NCBI RefSeq assembly: GCF_001949145.1
Contig: NW_019091375.1
Span: 2,011,351-2,052,397, forward strand
DNA from: Acanthaster planci
Taxonomy: Eukaryota > Echinodermata > Asteroidea > Valvatida > Acanthasteridae
Length of the DNA: 41,047 bases
Direction of reading: 5' to 3'
The position numbers were made by a program, and so were the translations under genes. The notes under the pieces were generated by a model. The model saw only the letters and a program-made list of their open reading frames with translations, searched no databases and was not told where the DNA came from. This document shows, one piece after another, positions 1 to 10,121 of this stretch (positions within the stretch are counted from its first letter, which is position 1; each line of letters opens with the position of its first letter).

Positions 1-653
1 TGTAAGCACACCTTGTCTGGTGGAATCAGATATTGTTCAGTAATGTACGTGTACTCCCAACAGACCCCTTCAATGGCCAAAAGGTACTGTGTTGGGTTTT
101 CCCCAACCAAAATACACGGAAATGTACATGTAGGTATTCACAGTTCCATGCAATATCACTACCCCTGTCACCATCGAAGGGTGCCACTGCAAATTATACA
201 CGTATATACATGTATGTAATTGGCAGTGCTGTGACGCTGCTTGAAGCCATACTGATACTCCAGTTTGCCGTATTTTGTTTGTGGTCAGTGATCAATTTTT
301 GTTGACGATTGGGGCTGCATGTTTCGTTAGTGACGTGAAGAAAATGGCACTAAGCGAGAGAGACATTGTTGCATGCCGTCATGCCACTGTGCGTGTCTGT
401 ATATGTTTACTCAAGTGAATCAGTGCAGACTGTCGACAAAGGTGAACCAAGTTCAATTCTGTCGACTGTCATCGTCCCTGTTAGCGTCAATCATAATCAA
501 GCATTTCCATATGACTGCCTGTCGTCGGAAACTGATCTGCAATGCTCTCTGCACATCTTTTACATCAGTACTAAACCTGGCAATAGTTTTTCCTTTCATA
601 GGGAAGCTTCGGTGCATGTACGTGTATCAGGGCACTCTATGTTGATCACGTAC

Positions 654-749
654 CTTTGGCACGCTTTCAAAGCCAAGTTGGGTGAATTTCTTTGCATACT
701 GACTCCTCGACTTGGTGCTGTTGTTTGTGATGAAAATTATCCGCTTTCC
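654..749 (-). CDS. PGP/PDXP-like phosphatase, coding exon 3
   Basis: This exon has 32 codons in phase 0 at both ends. It begins GKRIIFITNNSTKSR, which carries HAD motif II (T58, N59, N60), and ends LGFESVPK. The acceptor is a pyrimidine tract ending TTTTCAG and the donor is GTACGT. The following exon is not in the window. Confidence 0.9.
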
Positions 750-3700
750 CTGAAAAGAAAAGTAAGCAAAAGAACACAAAGTCGTACCCTCGAATGGAAA
801 TCACATTCAGTTAATTGGATTCTGAAGACGCCTTAGACCATGCAATTTTTTGGTTCAATTTCTGTCATTGCTTGAGCCTTATTCTGTAATCCCAGGTCAC
901 TTTTGTCCGACGTCAATACATCTCCTCAAAGACCTATGCATGTACTTGCATATACTGTACACTGTATGTAGACTACAGAGATAAAGAAAATCAGCAATTT
1001 AGTTTCAGAAGTGACGTTTATTTTCATGTAGCACCCAAAATGTAATGAAAATGCCCTTTTCTAAGAGTATGTACGGTACATAGGGCCTACTGTAGATTCA
1101 TAGCAATATTTCATAATTTAAATATCAAGTACCAGCGAGATTGGTCAGTTTATCCTAATTTGTAATTAGTCCTTTCATGTGTAAGTCATTTTCGGTTTTG
1201 CTTCTTTATCTGTTTTATAAATTGCAAATTGTCCATTAGGATGGAACCAGACTTTTTATTATTGCTGTGCTTAATACAAGCAGTGCCTTACATGTAGCAA
1301 GCCCACATGTAGCATGAACTCTGAAGGAACTATTTCTATTGTAAGGAAACTTGGGTGCAGGTTGCAGCCCCCCCAAATTGTCCATTAGGACAGAACCAGA
1401 CTGTTTATGATTGCTGTGCCTACAAGCCGTATGCAGCAAGGTATGAGACGGANTGTGTATAGGGATTGGACATGTTGGGGGGGTACCCCTCGGGCTCATT
1501 TCTTGCTGGGTTTACTACAAGCGGTGCCTTGGCAAGTCTAGGTGTACCGAAAGCTTGAATACTGAAGGAACAATTTCTATTGTAAGGAAACTCAGGTTGG
1601 AGTTGCAGGGACAAAACTTTGTCCCAATATCTGAAATGTTCAACATGTGTATAGTCCCACGACTACGATACACATGTACATACATGAAATAAGGGGTCCA
1701 AAACTGTGGCATTTTTGTGTGCCTGTTACATCTGACCTTTGTTATTTGACATGGAAATATCACAAGAATTGATTTCAAACTATTACAATTTGTTAAGCAG
1801 GTAAACTGCATTAATTGCATTAATCCTTGGAAATTAGAAAATGTGTTCTGACCTTACAAAATCATGTGTCAGATGTGACAGGGATATGAAAAAAAAATGG
1901 ACCCCTAATTTCTGGAATTACCCTTCTACGTGTCGTGCCTGTGAGTTGGCTCATGCGCTTAGCCAATCACAGAAGAATGACAGAAAATAGGCATTGTGAT
2001 GCATACCTGAAGTGACCAATGAAATCTCTGAGTTTTGAGGCAGACAAGCAGATGTCCACCCAAGTGCCAACCAGTGACATACATATACATGTGTGGTCTT
2101 GGGTCCCCAGTTGGGGGGGGACATGGGAATTGTTTTTTCCAAAAACAACTGCCCACATTATTTCATCACAACCTAAATGCCGACGAAGCTGGGAATACAG
2201 TTTCTGACATACTGAAGCAGGTAGAAGGAAAAAGGTCACATGATTTTTCTTGGGGGCACGGGGGGGGGGGGGGCTGATCCTCCTCATCCCAACCCCCTTC
2301 CCATCTGATCAGGTTGCCAGTCTGATCTTTACGGCTACTCACCAGTTCTTTCAGCTTCCTTAGCGTCTCTTTTGCGCCTGGTATTTCATCAGTGGCATCC
2401 CATATCACCCCTGCAAACAGTCAATGGAGAAAAATGATATTGCCAGGGAATAGTAAGATATCGACTGGTAACGAAGGCAATAGTTCATGCGATGAAGCTG
2501 GTTTGAGGTTCAGCATGTATACATGTAGCCCCAGGGGAGTACTGTAGACAAACACAAGCTTCCAGTTGCTGTTTCTTCTCAGAAAGGTGGATATTCACGA
2601 TACCATTGCCATGAAAAAAGCACAATATTTGACTTACATCATGTGATGTATTCAAAAGCAGGGCATGCCCTTTCCCTTTCTGTGACGGGAACCAAACTCT
2701 TGGAGGCGCGCTATTGTGGAACGCCCATATTACAAATTGTAAAAAATAAACAAAATAAGCAAACATTAACAAACTACGCGTGTCGTAAATTTTCTGGATT
2801 CGTTCTTTCTATGATCATCTATCTACTTAGAAATCAATGACACCAGTCTCTAATGGCTGAATTTACTTCCCCAAAAAACTTCAGGTGGCGTAATTACATC
2901 GCAGACGTAATGCTTGGAAACTCTGTGTTTGGCAAGCGGGAAAATCCACACATGACAACATCTGGGTACGTGTACATTTCGTTCATTCCTTTTTCGATTT
3001 GAAAAGGAAAATCAAACAAGTCGTTTTTCGATTTGAATATGAAAAATGGGGAAAAACACGAAGACGGGTTTTGTTTTTCTCGTTAAAAACGAAGGTCATA
3101 TCGTTTTAAATTTCAATCCCAATTTTGTTCCACTGCACACGTCACGTAATTTCGCGGAGGACGTGTCACGGACGTCTCAGCTCAGAGCACTGCTCAAGAT
3201 GAAAGTTGCCTTTGTACATGCAAGAAATTCCCTTGTCAGTTGTTCCTCCTTTTATTTAGAAGCAAAAAATTCCTCGTATTCCTCTAGTTCAGCCATGTTT
3301 GAATTGATGGCTTACAGAGACATTTCTAACATTACACAATGAAAAATGAAACCATTTTTCATTCTTAAGAATTGGAGCAACAGATTACGTTGGTGTTCGT
3401 TCTCACATTGAAAATGACAAAAGAATGTGATTATCGTTTTTTATTTTTAAATGAAAGAAGATAAATGCTCTGTTGTCATTTTTTAAATTGAAAAACAAGA
3501 AATGACTCGCTTCTTCGATTTCCATTTTTTGCTTTTAAATTGGAAAATGGAAAACGACTTGGTCTTTTTTTTTATTATTTTCGTTTTCAATTAGAAGAAC
3601 GCATGAACAAAATGCACATGGACCCACCTGGCAAGCGATGTTTTGTTTGGCAAATTCCACGGTGTGTTTGAGCGAGCTACATGTATACTCCTGAGCGCTC

Positions 3701-6588
3701 GAACGGCTAGAGTAGGAACTGAGGGTCAGCAAGATCTCGAGAGTATACTCTCACTATACGGGAGAGGGTACTCCTGCACCCGGGTGTAATGCGCAGGCAT
3801 CCTACTCGAATTAAAAAGGAGTTACCACACGAATGCACCCCTAAGCGTCGCTGTTGAAGCATGGATGAATCCATTTCCAACGAGGGGCGTTTCGGCATAT
3901 TGGCAAAAACAAATTTTTATCTTTGGAACTGGAGTACAGCAGCAATCGCCGAGTTGAGAAAAAGTACCTCTGGGTTGTAGTTTTCAAAACGTGGGGGTGT
4001 AGTTAGCAGGTATTTTCCAGGTATAAAAAAAACCCAAAAACTCACAAACGTCTGTTTCGGAGGTAACAAGGCTATTTGTGTACGGAAACCATGTTACGTC
4101 TGTACCCTGAAACTAAACAGACTCACTTACGAAAGAGGGGTAGATAACATAAAAACTATATAGTGAACTGTCGAGGGTTAATATGTGAATATGTAAAGAA
4201 TATGATAATGTTCACATTTACTTTCAAGCCACTCTCTGTTTCTTAAATGTCCATTTATTTTGACACAAAAAACCTGGTGTTCGATAACTGAAAACCACTT
4301 TTTCATGCTTTATGCTGCGAAAAAAGCTTCCACAAATATAACCAAATTGGTTACGTGTTCATATTATGATGTATAACTGGCTAATTATTTGAATAGCCAT
4401 GTGGTTTATTCCAAAGTCTTTAGACCACAGGCAAATAACCAGGCGTTCCCAACTTCACGGAATGACCCATTATATGCACGGTCAGTGAGAAGCCATTGTA
4501 CATTACCTGCCCACATGTTTCAGTGGGTTGATAATACATTGAACATTATCATTTTGTGATCCAGCATGCTACGGTATGTATGCATGCAAGTACGTACGTT
4601 TATCGAGCAACTTCAACATCACATTCAGGATTCTGCAGACAACGAAACAACGTGACCAGGCGCGACGAGCCAGTTCAGTATTTCAAAAAGGCACAAAGCA
4701 CAAAATTCGAGTTGGTGATCGGGCCATGCTGGTAGGACTGCATGGCAGATGCATGTACTCGAAACTCCTGTTCCAGAACAATGCCCTTCATCACTCGGGC
4801 ATGCATGCGCTGTTGGAAGCACGAAGGGGCTCACTGAGCTCTTCTGGTTATCCAATCAGCAACTCAAGACCGGCAGACAAGGGCAAAGACAATAGACAGC
4901 TGAAATGCTAATTTGAAATGTGACCTCAGGCCAATATCCTATTCCCAAAGAGATAGAAAATTACAGGTGAACATATACATGTATGTAAGGCCTACTGCCG
5001 CTAAGCTGGAGCTCTGCCCACATTATACATTACAATATGGTCGGCAAAGCATTTTGAGGAGATGTCTCAACTGTAATGGGCAGACAAGCTAGAACTGTGA
5101 ACCCTTATGAGGAACCTGTGAACTCCTCACAGGTCTTAGAAAGAACTCCATACACATGTTGTACATAAGTGGATGGCACTTGATAAAGTACATGAACCCT
5201 ATGCACAAACCCTACGAAACTGGTCTGAAGGACTATTTGGGGAGGGGGGAAACAGGTTAACAGGAGCTCAAATGCAAAATACCCCATCACCCCGCATGAT
5301 CAACCTCATAGTCATGTACATGTACAGGTCAAAGTGTCACATTCTTCTCAAGGGATTTTCACCTTGTACCCACGTAACCAGTCACTCCAGGGGTCGTTTT
5401 TTTTTAGAGTGGTGGGTTATTCCGCCATTACTCCACAGAAGGGGCCCCTTCCGATTTCATGCAAAAAAAAGGGTTTTCCCTGGCACAGTTATTCTCAACA
5501 AGCCAGACATGATAGCCTCCAACCTGTAGTCAATCATGTAAAACAGTGCTAAAAATCACCCCCAACTTATCTCCAATGACAATGTAATCAACGTCCTCAT
5601 AATTTCAAATGATTTGCAGGTGTTTTAATGTCATAAATGTACGTTAGACTTGTAAACTAAATAGCATCATGCATGAATAGATCCTCATGACCCTAGACCT
5701 GTAAACAGGGCCCAATGAATACTCCTCTGTTGTATACTTGGCCCTGTCCCGATTCATCAGTTCATAGGGACTTCTTTCAAACATTTTTATCCAGGACATC
5801 TTTGGGCATCCGCTTGATTTTATGAGCTGAAATTGCACCGGTATGTTCACTACTTACGGGGTAAACTATCCCTAGGTTGCTAATTGCAGAAAACTTGCCT
5901 TTTTTTTTTCTCCTTTGGTGGAAAAATGTAGCCTTTTTTGCCGTTTTCCCACTCCGGACAAATTTTGCCCCACTTGCACAAAACTGACGGCTGTTTCGTC
6001 ACTTTTGTGTCACGTCATAGAGAGCGAGCCGCGCTACCAATGATTTGCCACAAGTGTGACTGGACAGGGAACCAGCCATGGGCATTGCGTATTAGCTTAC
6101 TCAAATTAACTGGTACTCTCACAGATCTGAACAAAATTCGTACAGTAAGTGCTGAAGTCTGTGTGCAAACTAGTCGTGAACGTAGGCCTACCGCCGTACC
6201 GGTGCAATTTCAGCTCATAAAATTAAGCGGATGTTTAGTTATGCTCCCAGAATGTCCCGGATAAAGTTTTCAAAAGAAATCCCTCTTAATTGGAACAGGG
6301 CCCAGTATACGACGGAGGAATATTCGTTGGGCCCTGTTTATATGGGTCTAGCCTTATCAAGGTCTCACCGCATCATCATAATGTCATCGGTCATCACAAT
6401 TCACAACCCCCAAAACCAAGTTATTGATTAAACATTAAATTTAAACGGGATAGCCATTCTGCCAGTCACATGGAAATACCTTCTCACACCACACGTATCT
6501 ACTCACCATCGCAATCAAACAGAACCGTGTCAATGGAATCCAAGAATTTTTTAGCATGTTCCTCACGTAACTCCCTGCAAGCCGCCAT
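654..6588 (-). CDS. PGP/PDXP-like HAD phosphatase, 5' part (exons 1-3; continues off left edge)
   Basis: Three exons, 6588-6507, 2410-2343 and 749-654, join in frame (82+68+96 nt) to give 82 residues from the ATG at 6588. The family consists of cytosolic C2-cap HAD phosphatases that remove phosphate from 2-phosphoglycolate, glycerol-3-phosphate or pyridoxal phosphate through an aspartyl-phosphate intermediate and Mg2+. HAD motif I, LFDCDGVIW, is at residues 23-31, with the nucleophile at D25 and the acid/base at D27. It is followed by IPGAKETLRKLKELGKR and by motif II, FITNNSTKSR (residues 56-65). All three donors (GTGAGT, GTGAGT, GTACGT) and the two internal acceptors are canonical. The cap domain and motifs III and IV should lie beyond position 1, because I found no fourth exon in 1-650. 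The visible part does not separate PGP from PDXP, so I give no symbol. Introns are about 4.1 and 1.6 kb and full of repeats. Confidence 0.9.
1226..1615. repeat. Tandem pair of related repeat units with an 87-bp insertion
   Basis: The unit at 1226-1374 (starting AAATTGTCCATTAGGA) is repeated from 1375 to about 1615. Both units end with CTATTGTAAGGAAACT or a close match and a GTTGCAG motif. The second copy is split by a segment at 1428-1514 flanked by the 8-bp direct repeat CTACAAGC (1420-1427 and 1515-1522), which looks like a target-site duplication. The undetermined base 1453 lies in the inserted part. All of this is within phosphatase intron 2. Confidence 0.65.
2343..2410 (-). CDS. PGP/PDXP-like phosphatase, coding exon 2
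   Basis: The exon completes the split glycine and encodes VIWDATDEIPGAKETLRKL and KEL. The acceptor reads TTTGCAG and the donor GTGAGT. The IPGAxETL element after motif I is diagnostic of the PGP/PDXP/NagD-like branch of HAD phosphatases. Confidence 0.9.
2411..5690. other. Phosphatase intron 1, distal part
   Basis: No coding exon is recognisable here. The stretch 3000-3600 is A/T-rich, with many runs of CGATTTGAAAA and TTTTTCATT type. It includes a small perfect hairpin with 11-bp arms at 3338-3348 and 3353-3363. The open frame at 4576-4911 has no recognisable motif or flanking splice logic. Confidence 0.5.
5691..6351. repeat. Fold-back element: inverted pair of ~155-bp arms
   Basis: The segment 6197-6351 is a diverged copy of the reverse complement of 5691-5843. 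Both start TACCGGTGCAATTTCAGCTC, and both end with a GGGCCCTGTTTA block followed by GGTCTAG or TCTAG. The spacer is about 350 bp. The pair lies wholly inside phosphatase intron 1, about 150 bp from exon 1. No transposase is visible, so it could be a non-autonomous DNA element or two independent insertions in opposite orientation. Confidence 0.65.
6507..6588 (-). CDS. PGP/PDXP-like phosphatase, coding exon 1
   Basis: This exon encodes 27 codons plus one base, from ATG to the split glycine codon of DCDG. The N-terminus MAACRELREEH leads into DTVLFDCD, the HAD motif I strand. The donor is GTGAGT at 6506-6501. The start fits the family, in which motif I lies roughly 25-35 residues from the N-terminus. 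Confidence 0.88.
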
Positions 6589-6734
6589 TATTCAATATGA
6601 GTGACTGCGCCCTCGCGTGTCGAGATGGTTCTGAACTTGGTCTCCGTCTCAGGCGTCGTGTATTATTATTATTATATATTTCTGGTTAATGACACCAAGG
6701 ATTCCTCAAAAGCGCCCTAGCCACTGTAGCTCAC

Positions 6735-7003
6735 AAGCCTGAAGAAACCTTTAGAGAGGAGACAATCGGAGAGGCAGTTACAGTTTTAGAGGTGGGAGGA
6801 AAACCCCAAAGGAAGATTCTGGGTAAAACCCACGGAATCGGGTGGCGACTGAAAACCAAAGATCGTATAGCGCCGCTAAGCAGCGCTATATCGGATCTTT
6901 GCTGAAAACCCACTGTACATGCGGACCGGGCCGGGATTCGAACCCGGGCCAAAGAGGTGGAAGGCGAGGAAAGAACCACTCCGCCAACCTGACTCCTGGT
7001 GTA
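6735..7003 (-). mobile_element. tRNA-derived SINE, family 1, copy A
   Basis: On the minus strand the head carries a pol III A box, TGGCGGAGTGG (6986-6976), and a B box, GGTTCGAATCC (6944-6934), at tRNA-like spacing. The body contains GGTTTTCAG and CCTCCCACCTCTAAAAC segments shared with the copy at about 28460-28650. The tRNA head resembles class II (Ser/Leu-type) tRNAs. The element sits just upstream of the phosphatase start codon in the same orientation, so it could lie in its promoter or 5' untranslated region. Exact ends are uncertain. Confidence 0.8.
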
Positions 7004-9809
7004 GGAAACCAATCCTCGATTGTGGGCCTGAAGCGGTTAACTTAAATTGAAGTACTGTAATGCTTGGCTCTTTTGCATCTCAACTGATGTTTTGTGGCAC
7101 GATCAGGCTTTACTATTGCGCTTACAACCCCAAAGTCAGGAAGTAAGAAAAAACAGTTGAAGCCCAAGACAGAGCCCAAGATGAGTATTGGCAAACGGCC
7201 GCGATTTCGTCTCCAACGCTAGTCTTGGGCCAAGACGGCAGAACTCGATAGTAACGCGGACTCGATCGATTGCGCATGTGCCGCGTGCGCCGATTTCTAT
7301 TAGTGCGCCTTCTCGATCGACCAATCGACGGCTCGTTCTACCGTCTTGGGAATCACCTACAAGCCCTTTAACTTTTTTCTTTTCTTTTCCTCGCGTTTTC
7401 CAGAGGAACCAATCAGCGCCTGTATGTGATGAATATGGATCCATGACCGGCATCACATGACCTATCACGCGATATAATGTACATGTACAAGTTAAGTACT
7501 ACTATACGCGACGCTGAACTTGACGTGGTACTAAAGTACCATGCCTACTCAGTGTCACCGTTGACAACAGTCGCGATCGATGCATTGGAATAAGAAGCGA
7601 AGGAGTATGCCTGTAAAAGACTTCCTCTTTTCACTACTTTGACTTTAGAAAAATATATCGTGAGGATTGATTTGCGCCCGCAGTAGCCAAGTTCCAATAT
7701 GTTGGTAGTGTTGCTGCCGCAGATAGCCTATGTGGGGGAAGATGTCCTGAGAGCAGAATCACCCCCTATCGCTTGAAAAGAGCTGTAGCTACATGTATTT
7801 GTGACTACAACGGTAATGTTTCATAGTGGTTCGTGAACCAGCGATGCGCAGTACTCGTCCGTTCCATGGAAAATTTTGCTCCCTTTGCTTCGTAGGTAAC
7901 GGGTATTTTACGCGTTTACAAGGCACAGACCGGTGCAAAAACGACTCACCAACCACCTCCCGAATCCGGAGAGCACTTTCTCCACATGATTATCGCATGC
8001 AAATTCCAAAAACGTTATTTAGCGCCACAGCCCATCAAACTAATTATGGATATGAACCTATTCAGTATTTCAAAATAACAAGCAACAGCAGCAACAAAAC
8101 GTCATTCATGAAGGTCCCGCTAATTGGGCAGGCCTCGGACGCGCCTAATTTTGAAAATACGCTATTGGAATGTCCAACTGGCTCACTAAAATGCACATGG
8201 AAACGCCCGTTAGAACGCGTGCAAGGTGAAATACAGCAGTGAAACCAGGTTTTGGGGCCGTTGGCTCCCTACAAACAAAATTGATATTGAAACTGTCAAG
8301 GAAATTAAACTCAAATGAAAATTTAATTAAATTAAACAAAACATATTAACCAAAAATTAAAATTACTCAGTAAATGCAAATAAAACAAACAACTAAATCA
8401 CTTCACTACACAAAGTGTACATTGAACGGTGATTGGAATTTAATGGACGTTAAATTCTAATAAAACATTTGACTTGGAAATAATAGAGAATCGAAAAAAT
8501 TGTTTCTTCCTGAGCTCAGTTAGATTTGATTGTGCGTCAAGCTTGTGTTCAATGTTTAACACAACGGTCAATTTCAAATTTTATGTCCAGCTCTGATTCC
8601 AAATCGGACTCAAATAAATATAAATCTCAAATCAAGTTCCAAACCAGACTTGAATGAAATAAATTATGTAACTCAAATCATATTAAATCTTCATCCCCAA
8701 ACTAATGAAACTTTAATCTTCATCTTTGATATCTCCCACATCCAATCCATTTCCAACTTCGATATCTTTAAATTAAATTCAAATCAAAACAACTGCCTTC
8801 TTTGAACCAGGATAACCAAATGATCTTTTGAGATTGGCCAACCGTTCTTCTATTATACACTGCCGGAAAAGTGTCTGGTCGTCCCTTGGAGTTTTTCTCC
8901 ACAGACTAATTGCTAGCTTGCATGGTCTGGAGAATTCCGCCAAGTGGACCGGCGCCATTTATTATTTTTCTTCTGGCTATTCAGGGGAAACCCCGACTTA
9001 GAAGGTGCCTATTTCTGAGCAGTAAGGGACATGTGACGAAGATGTCAGATGTGCGTTGACAGGAATGGTGGCCATGTGGAGGACTTAGCACATTAAACTG
9101 ATGAGGTAAGTAGCGAAAACAAAGCAGATAAGATCGATTTGGGTACATTCCTTGTTTTCAAGAATGCGTTCTTGAAAACAAGGAATGTACCCTAAACACT
9201 GGTCTAGTTTGTTCACTCATCTGTGTCAATAACATCACAAGCTGTATACCATCGCAAAGAGGGTATTCTGCCCTTTCTGTAGAGATATATTTCTCTACCC
9301 CATATATAAAGTAGTTTTGCTATTAATGTAATTTTTATCTCGGTATACTTTTTATGTGGACAACTTGTATGTAAAGCACACCTAATACACTGGTACTCCA
9401 AATCATGAAGATTTGGCTACCTGATCACGGGCGTTTCACAATATAGTGCGCCTCTAAGAGTGGCCATTCGGTTAGGTAGGCCTAACGCCAAATTTCTGCA
9501 CCAGCTGCCCAATCAAATTTGCCAGCCAAAGAGGGCGCTATTTGTATGTCAATTTTTCTTCTTTACTGATAATCACACAGGATCATACCATGGGTACTCA
9601 CTGCATTGCCACAATATAGGAAAAGCATACAAAACAGGTACGTGTTTGATTTGATTGGATTTTATCTAGACTTTGCTTTGTCTCCTTGCAAGGTTCAATT
9701 TACAACACCGTACAATTTTCACAAATTAAATCAAAGTGTTTAAAAGGAAAGGATAACATATTGGGAAAATTAAAGAAATTCACATCAGCGCTGACATCCG
9801 TGTTTCCGT
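7004..9809. other. Intergenic region between the phosphatase 5' end and the COMT 3' end
   Basis: The part 7190-7440 is relatively CpG-rich and contains a CCAAT box in ACCAATCAG near 7408. It could be the promoter zone of the phosphatase. The stretch 8270-8800 is strongly A/T-rich low-complexity sequence with repeated AAATCAAAT and TTAAATT words. A perfect hairpin lies at 9141-9192. I see no credible gene. The 138-codon open frame at 7826-8242 shows no domain or splice context. Confidence 0.5.
9141..9192. repeat. Perfect 24-bp inverted repeat with 4-nt loop
   Basis: Positions 9141-9164 are the exact reverse complement of 9169-9192, separated by TGCG. The arms begin GGGTACATTCCTTG. There is no mismatch in 24 pairs, and complementarity is lost just outside. 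It lies about 620 bp past the COMT stop codon. It could be a cruciform, a foldback remnant or a small-RNA hairpin; the sequence does not decide. Confidence 0.85.
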
Positions 9810-10121
9810 TTATCCCAGATTAACCGACATGGCCACGGCGTCTTCCTTGTTAGAATACTCAAGGGTAGAGTGGATCAACTCCGTATGGTATTTCTCTGAG
9901 CTCTGCACGTACTCCAGGTAGTCTGGAGCTCCAGGATGTATGACGTTGTCCGCCAAGATGACGGTTCCCTTCTTCAGAAGGCCGTGAGACTCCAGGAGTT
10001 TCAGGTCCCTCACGTAGAACTCCTCCCAATGATCCATGAAGACAAAATCCAAGGTGTCCACCAATAAGCTCTCGCGCAGCGTAGGAATGACGTCTTCCGA
10101 TCTCCGTCCAACAATTGTAAT
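9810..10121 (-). CDS. COMT-like exon 3 and stop
   Basis: It encodes residues 135-237, ITIVGRRSEDVIPTL through the C-terminus MSVNLG and TAA. It holds the metal site (D164, D192, N193) and catechol-contacting E222. The acceptor is TATCCACAG, phase 0. E167 replaces the usual lysine after DHW. Confidence 0.94.
   Translation of the reverse strand: MTIVGRRSEDVIPTLRESLLVDTLDFVFMDHWEEFYVRDLKLLESHGLLKKGTVILADNVIHPGAPDYLEYVQSSEKYHTELIHSTLEYSNKEDAVAMSVNLG

Noticed and set aside
4576-4911. 111-codon open frame as a gene
   Set aside because: It lies within a phosphatase intron, with no recognisable motif, no conserved domain and no splice context.
7826-8242. 138-codon open frame as a gene
   Set aside because: No family similarity recognised and composition does not look coding.
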